Below, piece by piece: positions 23,301 through 31,600 of a stretch of DNA of 64,000 nucleotides. Numbering within the stretch: the stretch's first letter is position 1; each line of letters opens with the position of its first letter. The notes under the pieces are model-generated. The model was not told where the DNA came from. It saw nothing but the letters and a program-made list of their open reading frames with translations, and did no database searches. The position numbers and the translations under genes were made by a program. Source of the stretch: Heliocidaris tuberculata (Eukaryota; Echinodermata; Echinoidea; Camarodonta; Echinometridae); NCBI GenBank assembly GCA_025618425.1, contig CM046845.1, positions 11,064,057 through 11,128,056 of the forward strand, given 5' to 3'.

Positions 23301-23616
23301 TGCATTAAACTGAATTTCATGTAGAACTCTGAACCACCGACCAAACCCTAAACTTAACCTAAAAAAACCTATTACAACCTTCACTTTATCTTTAACTTTA
23401 ACCAAATAAAGCAGGAACAAATTTAGGGTTACCTATGGAGAAATATTCAAGAAAATTGTGATCAGACATTGTTTTTGGTGTTTTTTTTTTAACACAGATG
23501 GTGTGAGTCCACCAAAACAGTCTAAAAGCAGCCAGGATGGCAGTGATTCTAAGCAGGATGATTATGAAGAGTGGAAAAGGAGAATTCTGGAAGGTGCCCC
23601 AGACACAGACAAGTGA
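10433..23616 (+). CDS. ORC6: ORC6, origin recognition complex subunit 6 (complete, 7 coding exons)
   Basis: ORC6 is the smallest subunit of the nuclear origin recognition complex; it binds DNA, helps load MCM helicases and has a role in cytokinesis. The coding exons are 10433-10497, 11372-11495, 14413-14576, 17020-17121, 21869-21981, 22798-22866 and 23498-23616. They total 756 nt and encode 251 aa, against 252 in human. Features in order: N-terminal cyclin-like fold with RAQELNRLTQLRC and AVMCFELAAAE; the second TFIIB-like fold with QLSGVNKKVYTNSFK, LLGLNPTVTIRDLAVQFGC, FSKPLFTGAALYTICK and KIKVDKTKLVDMTGARRGTF; a basic/acidic linker; and the conserved C-terminal DYEEWKRRIL (residues 234-243), the ORC3-contact and Meier-Gorlin-associated motif. 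All junctions are GT/AG and in frame. It is head to head with VPS35 and convergent with RMDN1. Confidence 0.97.
10498..11371. other. ORC6 intron 1 with C-runs and CT microsatellite
   Basis: Contains C homopolymers at about 10651-10664 and 10702-10718 and, at 11257-11360, a (CT)n tract that forms the pyrimidine tract of the exon 2 acceptor. No mobile element is recognised. Confidence 0.7.
11372..11495 (+). CDS. ORC6: ORC6 exon 2
   Basis: Completes Arg22 and encodes residues 23-63, including RLTQLRCTSFSLNDSCR and AVMCFELAAAEHNHPINK. The acceptor TACTAG ends at 11371. Its pyrimidine tract is a (CT)n microsatellite (11257-11360). The donor GTAAAA is at 11496. Confidence 0.95.
11560..12180 (+). 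repeat. Interspersed repeat copy, family shared with 45.2 and 48-49 kb
   Basis: Blocks here recur inverted at 47990-48110 (GTGGGACTGTGTCC, GTTGCAGCAGTCAAAAACAG) and 48480-48670 (CTGTGCCACAAATTTGGGGA, TAAAAGCTAGTCTGGAGTAC, AAGGTTATCTTCAGATAAGC). It lies in ORC6 intron 2. The shared blocks show a dispersed repeat, but no terminal repeats or coding region were identified. Confidence 0.6.
12500..12530 (+). repeat. G homopolymer tract
   Basis: A run of more than 20 G in ORC6 intron 2, near the left side of a palindromic MITE. Confidence 0.8.
12653..13241. mobile_element. Palindromic TTAA-flanked MITE, family 2
   Basis: TTAA at 12649-12652 precedes AGGAGAATGAAACCCTGGGG; the right end is its inverse followed by TCAA (mutated target copy). 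The left half pairs with the right half around a centre near 12955-12970, where acatgtacatgt sits. It is homologous over its whole length to 57489-58081. It lies in ORC6 intron 2. Confidence 0.87.
13846..14015. repeat. SINE-like repeat fragment
   Basis: Begins with an AATAATAATAATAG tail-like tract and continues TATATAGCGCCTTACC. The block 'acagtgcacattctccactcctctggg' ends it and is repeated at about 50420-50495. It is probably a SINE 3' portion; no tRNA-like head was found here. Confidence 0.45.
14413..14576 (+). CDS. ORC6: ORC6 exon 3
   Basis: Encodes residues 64-117 and two bases of Ser118: ESAVQLSGVNKKVYTNSFK, then LLGLNPTVTIRDLAVQFGC, the best-conserved block of the protein. The acceptor AATCCAG ends at 14412 and the donor GTAGGT is at 14577. 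Confidence 0.97.
15270..15534. mobile_element. MITE with TACTGTATA...GCC ends and CGCGAA motifs
   Basis: The left end TACTGTATAAGCC and right end GGCGTATACAGTA are inverse. Inside, TTTTCGCGAATAG on the left and CGCGAAATATATGG on the right pair imperfectly, and GAATTCGCG recurs. A TA-type target is plausible. Confidence 0.6.
16521..16883 (+). repeat. Dispersed repeat R2, copy 1
   Basis: About 360 bp beginning AGTTCTGGTCATGAGATTAA and containing GGTTTTGGAATCACCAAAAT and ACATGCACTGCACACAGAAA. It recurs near-collinearly at 26405-26790 and 33034-33412, with a 3'-truncated copy at 25812-25960. No ends or coding capacity recognised. Confidence 0.7.
17020..17121 (+). CDS. ORC6: ORC6 exon 4
   Basis: Completes Ser118 and encodes YRKEFEEKVSEAARDD, VDFSKPLFTGAALYTIC and two bases of Lys152. 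The SY pair at the exon start corresponds to the KSY of human ORC6, and FSKPLFTGAAL to LSRPLFTTAAL. The acceptor TGGCAG ends at 17019 and the donor GTAAGC is at 17122. Confidence 0.96.
17672..18248. mobile_element. Palindromic TTAA-flanked MITE, family 1
   Basis: TTAA at 17668-17671 precedes AGGGCAATCCAATCTTTG; the right end GGATTGCCCT is followed by TTAT, a mutated target copy. The halves are complementary. It lies in ORC6 intron 4. Confidence 0.82.
18577..19321. mobile_element. MITE with CAGTTAA...TTAACTG ends
   Basis: The left end CAGTTAATTTTGCATAAGTC continues to TTGGGACCACAA; the right end, inverted, reads CAGTTAACCTAGCATAAGTC to TTGGGACCACAA. TA flanks both ends (18575-18576, 19322-19323). 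A second inner end (GACTTATGTGACTTTG...GGTTGACTGT) near 18710-18750 suggests an internal rearrangement or a nested short copy. Confidence 0.68.
19497..19976. mobile_element. TTAA-flanked MITE, family 4, copy 1
   Basis: TTAA at 19493-19496 and 19977-19980 flanks 480 bp with ends AGTGATTGATTAACTTTG and CAAAGTTAATCAATGCCT. A GC-rich core (CAAGTCGCTCGGCTTC, CGCTGCGCTGCAGTCAC, GAGCGGGTTTCCAGCCCGTA) is unusual for a MITE and almost identical in the copy at 35430-35913. Confidence 0.88.
19996..20806. mobile_element. Palindromic MITE, family 1, with an internal insertion
   Basis: Starts AGGGCAATCCAACCTTGG after CTAA (mutated TTAA) and ends in the inverse. It is about 250 bp longer than its relatives because of an insertion near 20375-20600 that carries telomere-like CCTAACCC repeats and GACCTTGACCTTAACC. 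It directly follows the family 4 element. Confidence 0.8.
20435..20482 (+). repeat. Interstitial telomere-like repeat
   Basis: About seven degenerate units: CCTAAA twice, CCTAAC four times, then CCTAAT twice. It is intronic and inside a MITE, so not a chromosome end. Confidence 0.8.
21356..21690 (+). repeat. CT-rich microsatellite region in ORC6 intron 4
   Basis: Interrupted (CT)n and TCTCT tracts with a short (AT)n at 21240-21254 upstream. It lies about 180 bp before exon 5. Confidence 0.8.
21869..21981 (+). CDS. ORC6: ORC6 exon 5
   Basis: Completes Lys152 and encodes RRKIKVDKTKLVDMTGARR and GTFDKLCAEMEKHATQIL plus one base of Gly190. It matches the KLKVDKNKM...GVKKAIFDRLCKQLEKIG block of human ORC6. 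The acceptor ATGAAG ends at 21868 and the donor GTAAGT is at 21982. Confidence 0.96.
22798..22866 (+). CDS. ORC6: ORC6 exon 6
   Basis: Completes Gly190 and encodes EKKSKQSKRHHSWMDDLEK, SFE and one base of Asp213, a basic, low-complexity linker that is poorly conserved in the family. The acceptor ATGCAG ends at 22797 and the donor GTGAGA is at 22867. Assignment rests on matching phase on both sides. Confidence 0.9.
23498..23616 (+). CDS. ORC6: ORC6 exon 7 with stop
   Basis: Completes Asp213 and encodes GVSPPKQSKSSQDGSDSKQD, then DYEEWKRRILEGAPDTDK and TGA at 23614-23616. The DYEEWKRRIL motif is the conserved C terminus of metazoan ORC6. The acceptor AACACAG follows a run of ten T. Confidence 0.96.
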
Positions 23617-23690
23617 AAATCTTATCATCATTTCCAAGATTTCTGCTTCAAGAAATAACAAAAAGTCTACAACAGTAGTCCTTTTTGTGT

Positions 23691-23696
23691 AATAAA
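23691..23696 (+). promoter_or_regulatory. Probable ORC6 polyadenylation signal
   Basis: A canonical AATAAA lies 75 bp after the ORC6 stop codon in an AT-rich context and is the nearest such hexamer. Functional use is inferred from position only. Confidence 0.6.
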
Positions 23697-25054
23697 AGGC
23701 ATACATTTATGTAGCATTACTTTGGAAACCTTTAAAGGTACATCTTATGCTCTAGTATTGTAAGAAGATGAATTTTCTTAGAATCATACAAAACTAACAT
23801 TGTACATGTATGTTCAAGACTTCATATCTGCCAAACGATTTGGTAGAAAATATATACATGTAGTAGCTGAGTGATCCGAGGAGCAAAGAAAACTAGAGCT
23901 CTGTCACACACAGCATCCAGTCTTGTGTGCAAAATGTGAATTGTGCTTTTCAGTGAATTTGATTTTCATCAGTTTTCCATTGATTTTCAGCAGGTTTTCA
24001 TTGATTCAATTGAAATTTTGCTAGTCCAAACCACCCATCTGTATGTACTGCTTGACATAAAATTACTTGAAGGCAGTTTCCCATGACTTTGATATTTCAT
24101 TCCCAGAAGTCAAGATGACGTTTAACTCATTAAAACTTCTGATTTTCTGTGCACTGTAGCCATTATTCATTTAAAGAGACAGTACATGTATATTATACAT
24201 CATTTTGCTTGGTTTCAAACAATGTAAAGAAGCTCTGTAGTATCACTCTGTTTTTTATTCAGAATCTAACTGGGAAATTCTCCCAGTCCTCTTTATTTAC
24301 CAAGATTTGGAGATAGACAATATCTTGCAAAACTGAATTCCGTGAAGCAATTGCTACATTTAAACACATTCATGTACGAACAAATTGATATACTGTATCT
24401 GTCTCATCCTGGTTATTTGTAGGGTTTAGTTACTTTTCATGTAATAAAAAATGAATAATTTTTTCCTAACCTTATGTGATGGGATGTGATTTCAACAGTT
24501 TTTATATGATGCCAAGTTCTTGCTTGTCAGCTCACAGTTGCACAGTGTAGTGTTTAGGGTAGTAGCAAAATCTAGTGGCACAGTGAACTGAATCTGGGTA
24601 GGATGAAGGTTGATTGATTTTCATTTTAGAAGGTATCTTTGAAAAAAAGGTGGCACTTACTGTCTTAAGTGTCTCATTTATCTAGAACATGCATAAGAAA
24701 GACATCTTGGTGTCATCAATTTATGTTTGTTTTAGAAAATTTATTATTACCATGTTCATTAACCGAGGGGGGGGGGGTGTTTTGAGTGTTTTAGGTGTTC
24801 AAACACCCCCCCCCCCCCCCCCACCCCTTTAGAAATGAAGCAAAAGCTTGTTTTTGACGCCAAAATGCTGATAACCTTTTTTTCTTTTCTTTTTTTTCTT
24901 TCTTTTGCTTGTCAGAGAATTTTTGAGTAAAAAGACACCCCCCTTTAAAAAATCTTGGGTACGCCTCTGATTATTTATCAGAAATGCAAAGTATACGCAT
25001 GATTAAAGTCAGCATTGTCACCACTAATTTTGTCATCACCATTCACTCGTCCAC
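23697..25054. other. Intergenic DNA downstream of ORC6
   Basis: AT-rich, no coding signal. Contains facing G- and C-runs at 24768-24830 (GGGGGGGGGTGTTTT and AAACACCCCCCCC), which could form a hairpin. Confidence 0.6.
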
Positions 25055-25810
25055 CAGGGCCCCATCTTATGAGACTTGCGATTGATAACAAATAATTTGC
25101 AATTAACATCAATCGTATCTCCTGTCTCTTGGAGAGAGTTGCGATTGATAACAGTTGCAAATTATTTGTAATCAGTCGCATATCTTTTATAAGACAGGGC
25201 CATTAGCAAATTATCATTGGAACCACTACCACTGTGATTAAAAGCATTTTAAATGGTTTGTGATTATCACCACCATCGCAACATTCCCCCCTTTGATTTT
25301 GGTGTAATCTGCATTATCAATACATATAGGTTTAACAGGGTAAAGATAAAGTAGGGCTCCGTCTTATAAGAGTTGCGATTGATTACTAATAAATTGCAGT
25401 TGATATCAATTGCAACTCTCTAGAAAGAGATAGATGTGATTGATATCAATTGCTGATTATTTGTAATCAGTCGCATATCTTTTACAAGACAGGGCCCATT
25501 AGCAAATTCATCATTGGGACTACCACCACCACCATCATCAAAAGCTTTTTGAATGGTATATGATGATCATCACTACTATTGCTACATTAACCCCTTTGAT
25601 TTTGGTATAATGTGCATTATCAGTACATGCAGGTTAACAGGTTAAACCTAAAGTAGAGTTCAGGGCCCTGTCTTATAAAAGAGTTGCAATTGATTACAAA
25701 TAAATTGCAATTGATATCAATCGCAACTCTCTAGAAAGAGATAGGAGATGCGATTGATATCAATTGCAGATTATTTGTAATCAATCTTGACTCTTTAACA
25801 AGACCGTGTC
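25055..25810. repeat. Three tandem units of MITE plus spacer (~300 bp period)
   Basis: An inverted-repeat element of about 147 bp (ends AGGGCCCTGTCTTATAA, core GAGTTGCGATTGATA) occurs at 25055-25201, 25352-25498 and 25661-25810. The two spacers are homologous (ATTAGCAAATT, CACCACCATC, CCCTTTGATTTTGGT, AACAGG). The unit of MITE plus flank was therefore tandemly duplicated after insertion. Confidence 0.82.
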
Positions 25811-25811
25811 C

Positions 25812-25960
25812 TGGACATGCACATTGTGAAGGTACTGTCTTGAAGCAAATGGAAAAGGTTGATGATGTAGTTCATAAATACTGGTGTACACTGAGGTTTT
25901 GGAATCATCAAAATGATCAGAAATTGACTCGGTCCTGCTGAAAGTCACATGCAGTGCACA
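25812..25960 (+). repeat. Dispersed repeat R2, partial copy
   Basis: Matches the middle of the 16521-16883 repeat (GGTGTACACTGAGGTTTTGG, TCACATGCAGTGCACA). It stops where a family 1 MITE half begins. Confidence 0.6.
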
Positions 25961-26088
25961 GTGATCTCATTTTTGAAACATTCATAACGTTATTATTTGT
26001 CCGATTTCTTTCAAACTTTCACTATCGTGTTCCTCTTATTTTTCTGTTTTCTTATCGGCCTTTAACAGAGATTGGATTGCCCTTTCAT
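25961..26088. mobile_element. Half of a family 1 palindromic MITE
   Basis: Contains the right half only (TTTCTTTCAAACTTTCAC to GATTGGATTGCCCTTT). The left half is absent. Confidence 0.6.
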
Positions 26089-26404
26089 TACTGCAAAACG
26101 TGTAGTATACATGTCTATACATGTAGTAAATTAGGTCAGATATCAATGAAATTGAATAATTCATGTCTTTATATTGTAAGGTCATTATATTGTATGACAA
26201 TTTCTTTTGTTTACGTAATCCCTTTGCTCAAAGCTATCACTTCTATGATTATTCTTTACTACCGCTTTCTGTATTCAGAACAATAACATAAAGAGAAAAC
26301 ATTTATACTTGTGTTTGATTTGTGGCACTTATTAGAATTTAGTAGTTGAAAATCTATTATGATATTTCAAATGGTGTTCTAAAGTTTGCTCAAAATAGCG
26401 GGAG

Positions 26405-26579
26405 TGCTAGACATGTGATTACATTGTGAAAGAAACTGGAAACATTTGGGAGAAGTTGACTAGCACACAAGAATTGCTGTATACATGTACTATGAGGTTG
26501 TGGAATGATCAAAATGATAGGAAATATTGACTCTGTCTTGAAAATTACATGCACTGCACACAGAAATGGGTATATGGGA

Positions 26580-26613
<34 letters not shown>

Positions 26614-26790
26614 CTGGCATGAAAGTTTGGTTTAAACTTACCAGCTATTTCTCATATTTTGAATATGAAGCCATTTAAAGAGCAATCCTTTTCAGGGGAC
26701 ATTTTACTATGATATTCTACCAACTGACATAAAATAATGAGAAAGCTCACAAAATACTCACTTTTACCAAATCGACCTTCTCTTAAAGAT
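26405..26790 (+). repeat. Dispersed repeat R2, copy 2, with CA microsatellite
   Basis: Collinear with 16521-16883. A (CA)n tract (26582-26612) has expanded at the position of the ACTACACACA motif. Confidence 0.7.
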
Positions 26791-28580
26791 AATGACACAT
26801 TCTGCAACAATGACACAACAATACAGGATAAAATTTCAGTTCAATTTAATCTAATTCTTGGAAATTCACTGTTCGTCATGACATATAATCATGATGTACA
26901 TTAATTACACTTTATGAAATTTAAAATTAGCTAATTGCAACTTTTACAAATCCTTTTTAAGTCTTGTAATCTTTTTTTGAGGTAAATGGCTGTATTTTTT
27001 CTCAAGTAACAGAAAAATTATTAGTTGTCTTCGATCTATATTACCTCGTCAGATGAAGACTGAAGAAGTTTTCATAATCCTTTTTAACAAATTTTTCTAA
27101 AACAAAACAAAGAAACAGTTCTAATATTCTTCACAAGAAATCATGAAAATAATACCATGTATCTATAAATAATGAGAATGGCTTTAGACATTCAGAATTT
27201 AGAGGACTCGGAGATCATTTGTAAGAAACGATATACAGGTAGTCTGAATCTTATTTGACATTTGTAATATCCAAATCTAAAATCATGCAATCATGAGAAA
27301 TTTCAACACTTGCATCATTCATTTCTACTGGCATATAACTTCATAAGTACCACTATCATTATAAACAACATCATAATATATATTTCAGGCATATAATTCT
27401 ATATCACAAACTCTGGAATGGTGCATGTCTAGTGTGTTACTTTGAATACAAACAACATATGTAGGTCAAAGCCAAGTTCTAACCCTTTTACTGCTGCAGG
27501 TGGCAAATCCCGCCAAAAAATCAGTGTGTTTGGACTAAGAATGGGTACATGTTTTATTCTGAAATAGAAACGGGTTCCTTCACTGTGAGGTTTATTCCCA
27601 TTAAATAATTTTACACAAAATTTTCTTATGAAACACCTCAATCAAGTATTAACTCTTGAAAGTTTCACTCGTTTGAAAACTTGATGTGACAGATCTAGAG
27701 AGGTTCAAATTTACAGGTAAATAAACATCAGGAGGGGAGAAGGTTATACATGTATTAGGAGACGGTGGCTGACTACATTATAAAGAATAAAAGGAACTAT
27801 TTTGTCACTGGTACATGAAATAAGAGTGGAAAAGAGATGTGTCAAAAATGAGTTGATTACTCTTATGAAATGAAAAAAAAAAAACACAACCTGTAACCCC
27901 ACAAGGGATAACAGACATTTCAATATGATGATGACGATGTTGATTATTATGACGATGTTGATTATGATGACGATGTTGATCTTGGTAATGACCAAATTGA
28001 TAACATATAACACGATATAATATCGTTATGAAGAAAAATTAAAATATGTAACAATTACAGGGACTGATAAAGGGTTTGGTAACTCAAAAACAGCAGCACA
28101 TGCCCCTTTTCCATGGGCCCTGCAGATAAGATTTCATCTTGTAATGATTCATCCAATTTTTATTTTTTTTTGAAAGTGAAGGAGGAAATATAGAAAACTA
28201 ATTTTTAAAAAGAAGAGACAACAGTTACACATTTTCAATTGCACACACATAACAAATAAATAATGATATTAGCAGCTTATACACAAGCTCTACTAGTCAG
28301 ATACACATTGCATACCCTCATGTGTACCAAATACCCTTGTTGGAACCAAGTACAAGTACAAAATCATATTGAGAAAATACACATAGATCTAGCAATACCC
28401 CTACACCGACAAGTTATCACATCACCCAGTCTTCTTCCATTAAAAAAAAAAAGACTTTCTCTGTTACACAACAGTTTAACTGTACTGTACAGTTTACAAT
28501 GATGTATACTCATTTGAACACACTTTTGAAGTACAACGGCATGTTGGTCCTATAATGTACATGTAGTATGGTTGCCATGG
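26791..28580. other. Intergenic DNA between ORC6 and RMDN1 3' ends
   Basis: AT-rich, no coding signal. A minisatellite of GATGACGATGTTGATTAT-like units lies at 27926-27985. The RMDN1 3' UTR must occupy the right part. Confidence 0.6.
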
Positions 28581-28628
28581 TTACTTGTGTCCCATCGATG
28601 CTAGAAGTGCCTTGGCATCCTTATTGAC
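28581..28628 (-). CDS. RMDN1: RMDN1 exon 9 with stop
   Basis: Encodes VNKDAKALLASMGHK and TAA at 28583-28581. Human ends AAQLLTSFSEKN, so the spacing and Ala-Leu-Leu core agree. Acceptor CTACAG. No strong AATAAA is close downstream; a minus-strand AATAAA at 28164-28159 is a distant candidate. Confidence 0.88.
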   Translation of the reverse strand, partial: VNKDAKALLASMGHK

Positions 28629-31600
28629 CTGTAGTCCAATGGGGGTATTATGGGAGAGAAACAGAAAAGAATAATGATAATAACAAAGTTAATAATGACA
28701 GCTACATTTATCTCCATTCCTGATGCTGCTCAAGGTGCCTACAAAGTACTGCTACAGTCAAACCTGCTTTAGCGACCACCTGCGTAGAAAGACCACCTGT
28801 CCATAAAGACCACAATTTTTGTCTCCCTTGAAAAGTGTTCCTCATTCAAACGTGTATTAAAGGAACTTGTACATCAAGACCACCTGCTCATAAAGACTGC
28901 TTTTCTCGTCTCCCCTGAGCGGTCTTTATAGCCAGGTTTCACTGTATTATCTTGGCTCTAGCCCAGCCTGCCCTTAGGCAATGAAAGCATTCAAGGAATA
29001 ATTTCCTACCATTTACACATTTACTACACCTGTGTGGAGAGTGGCAAATGTACACTGTAGATTAATGTGATGCCAAAGGATAGTGCTGCGGCTGGGACTC
29101 GAACTGTGAACCAAGTGATCAACAGTCCGGTAATGTATCCTCTATGCCACGACATCTCTGAATATAAGCATCAAAGGACTACTTGAAGGTAATTTTTTAA
29201 GTTCCAGTACATGGAACTGCATGTTGCGAGAACAGTAGTTTCATGAAGTAATTCAGAATTATGTAACCCAATTTTCTCATTTTCATTTTATGGCTCGATT
29301 TATTTCACTTTATTTGTTCCAGAAGCTGGGGTAATAATATGATTGCAGGGTCCTCATGGCGAACAGTACTTTATACTGATGAGGCTACCCTGGGTAAACA
29401 GGACAGATTATTATTCTATTTTTTTATTTTTTAATGCAGCAGATGGGCTGTTTGGACCAGAACTATAAAACTGCAATGGAAGTAACATTCACCAGAAAGT
29501 ACAACTCTTATTTGCATATTTTGAGACATCTCCAGAATGACCAGCTTGATTTCCTTCTTTTTCTCACTCATTACTCAGTTGTTTTATATTTCTGTGGGTA
29601 GGTATTGAAAAACACAAAAGACACTTCTTGGGACCAAGAAAGTTCCAGTGTCATAATGGAACCTTGTTATATTAGAGCCACAAAACAATTAAATACTCAA
29701 AGTGGTACCAGAAAAATTACAAATTACTTTATTATATTACTTATCTTATTAAAGTACCTTATTATATTACAAGAGTTTATTATAACAGTAGGTGATTTCA
29801 AGTTCGGTGTTGAAAGCTGGTGTTGGTGTTGGGGCAAAACTAGCACCAGCCACAACACAGAACCTGAAATGAAGCCGGTGCTGGGATTGACTTTACTAGG
29901 TGTTGAGCTATCAATAATGTGATTGGTATTATTTTTATAAACCCGAATTCGGTGTTGGGGCTAGAATCAGAAACACCAACACCAACACCGAACTTGAAAT
30001 CACCCAGTGTTCTTTATAACAAGGTTCCACTGTATAGGAAAGGAAATAAATGTCTCATTAGCAAACATGAGGCAAGGAGGGAGGGGGAGAGAGGGGGAGA
30101 GTGGTGTAAGGAATATGAATAGAACTATATGTACAGTCCAACCAACGCATAAAGGTCATTGAACCAACCTGACTGTCTTCTTCTGTCTTGGCAGGGAAGT
30201 CACGAGCTTTGGTCAGATAGAGTAGAGCTGACTTCGTGTCTCCTGTCTTTTGATACGTCTTGCCAAGCATCAACAGATTCTTGCTATAGAAGTTTGGCGA
30301 TACTGGAAAACGACAAAGGGGGAAAATATGTGAACTGGTGTTTAAGCCCTTTACTGGCTTTGGTCGACTAATGCAACAAATAAAGGACTGCCACAGTCAA
30401 CTTTTGTCACAGTACACACAGTGTGTAATGTATCATATACTCCAAACAATGTGGCAGTCTAGGGTTTCGATCCATAGCGGATGAAGAGTAATCTTGATTT
30501 CTGGTAACAATCAAAAATAAATTCTGAGATTCTAACGGAGTCTAACAAAGCTATCATCACATATTTATAGGTATATCAAATAAATAGCACCTGCCAAAAA
30601 AAAAATTCTGAAAGAAAATGTGTAAATGAATGAGTAATAGGCAACATAATCAAGGAATTCTATGAAAAATCGGGACTGCATCCAAACCATGTATGTTGTC
30701 TTCCCTTCAACAGTGTCCCGTGGGTGAATTTCCAGAAAGTTTTTGTGAATTTGGAAAATTTTCATCTATTGCTCTCTCCCCTTGTCAAGCATGCTACCTT
30801 CCTATCTTTGAGAGATAGAGAGTCTAAAACATCTCAAATCATACCTCATATCATATATTTTAACAAAAATCTAAATACTAACTATAACTCGGAGGATCCC
30901 GATTGTGTTTGACTAAACTATGGCGCCATATAAATCCTATGGATCATGTCTTGAATTACGCAAAAAAAGGTTGTTTTTTTTTTTTTCTGTATTGCCTGGG
31001 TGTGCCAGCACGTACGTAAATTATATATCCTATTCATCATGGATCAAAAGTAATATATCTCACCTTCCTCGGCAGCAAGAAATTTATCCAGAGCCTAAAA
31101 AAGACAAGAAAAATAAAAACATAATTACATTGTATTACTTTCTGTGACAACTGGCACCTTGATGACAATTGTTCCAAATATCTACTAGCCCTGATAACTA
31201 CCCCCTGAGGCATATATATCGGGCATCTACACACATTTAAGTGTGTCTCAAATCCATCACACTTTCGCTAACTCCTCCAGGCTACTGGACCTAGATAGAT
31301 ACATGTACATAAATACACTCAGAAAAAAAAGAAAGAGGACACTCTTTATTGTTTAAAATTTTCATATAAACCATCAGTAAAATATAATAAAATATACATC
31401 AAACTAAAGAAAAATTAATATTTCCACCAACATCAGTTAAGTCAGATAAAATACAGAAAATAGATCAAAATCAACCTCAATCAAAACTTTGAAATACCTC
31501 TTGATATGTAGCTGAAGGAGGTGTGGCAAAGACGACAGCAGCAATTTTCTTCTGGTACCATGGCATATCTGCAAATGTGAAACACCTGAAATAAAAAAAT

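Noticed and set aside
25055..25810. CRISPR-like array (regular repeats and spacers)
   Set aside because: Eukaryotic context, units are inverted-repeat MITEs of about 147 bp, and the spacers are homologous to each other.
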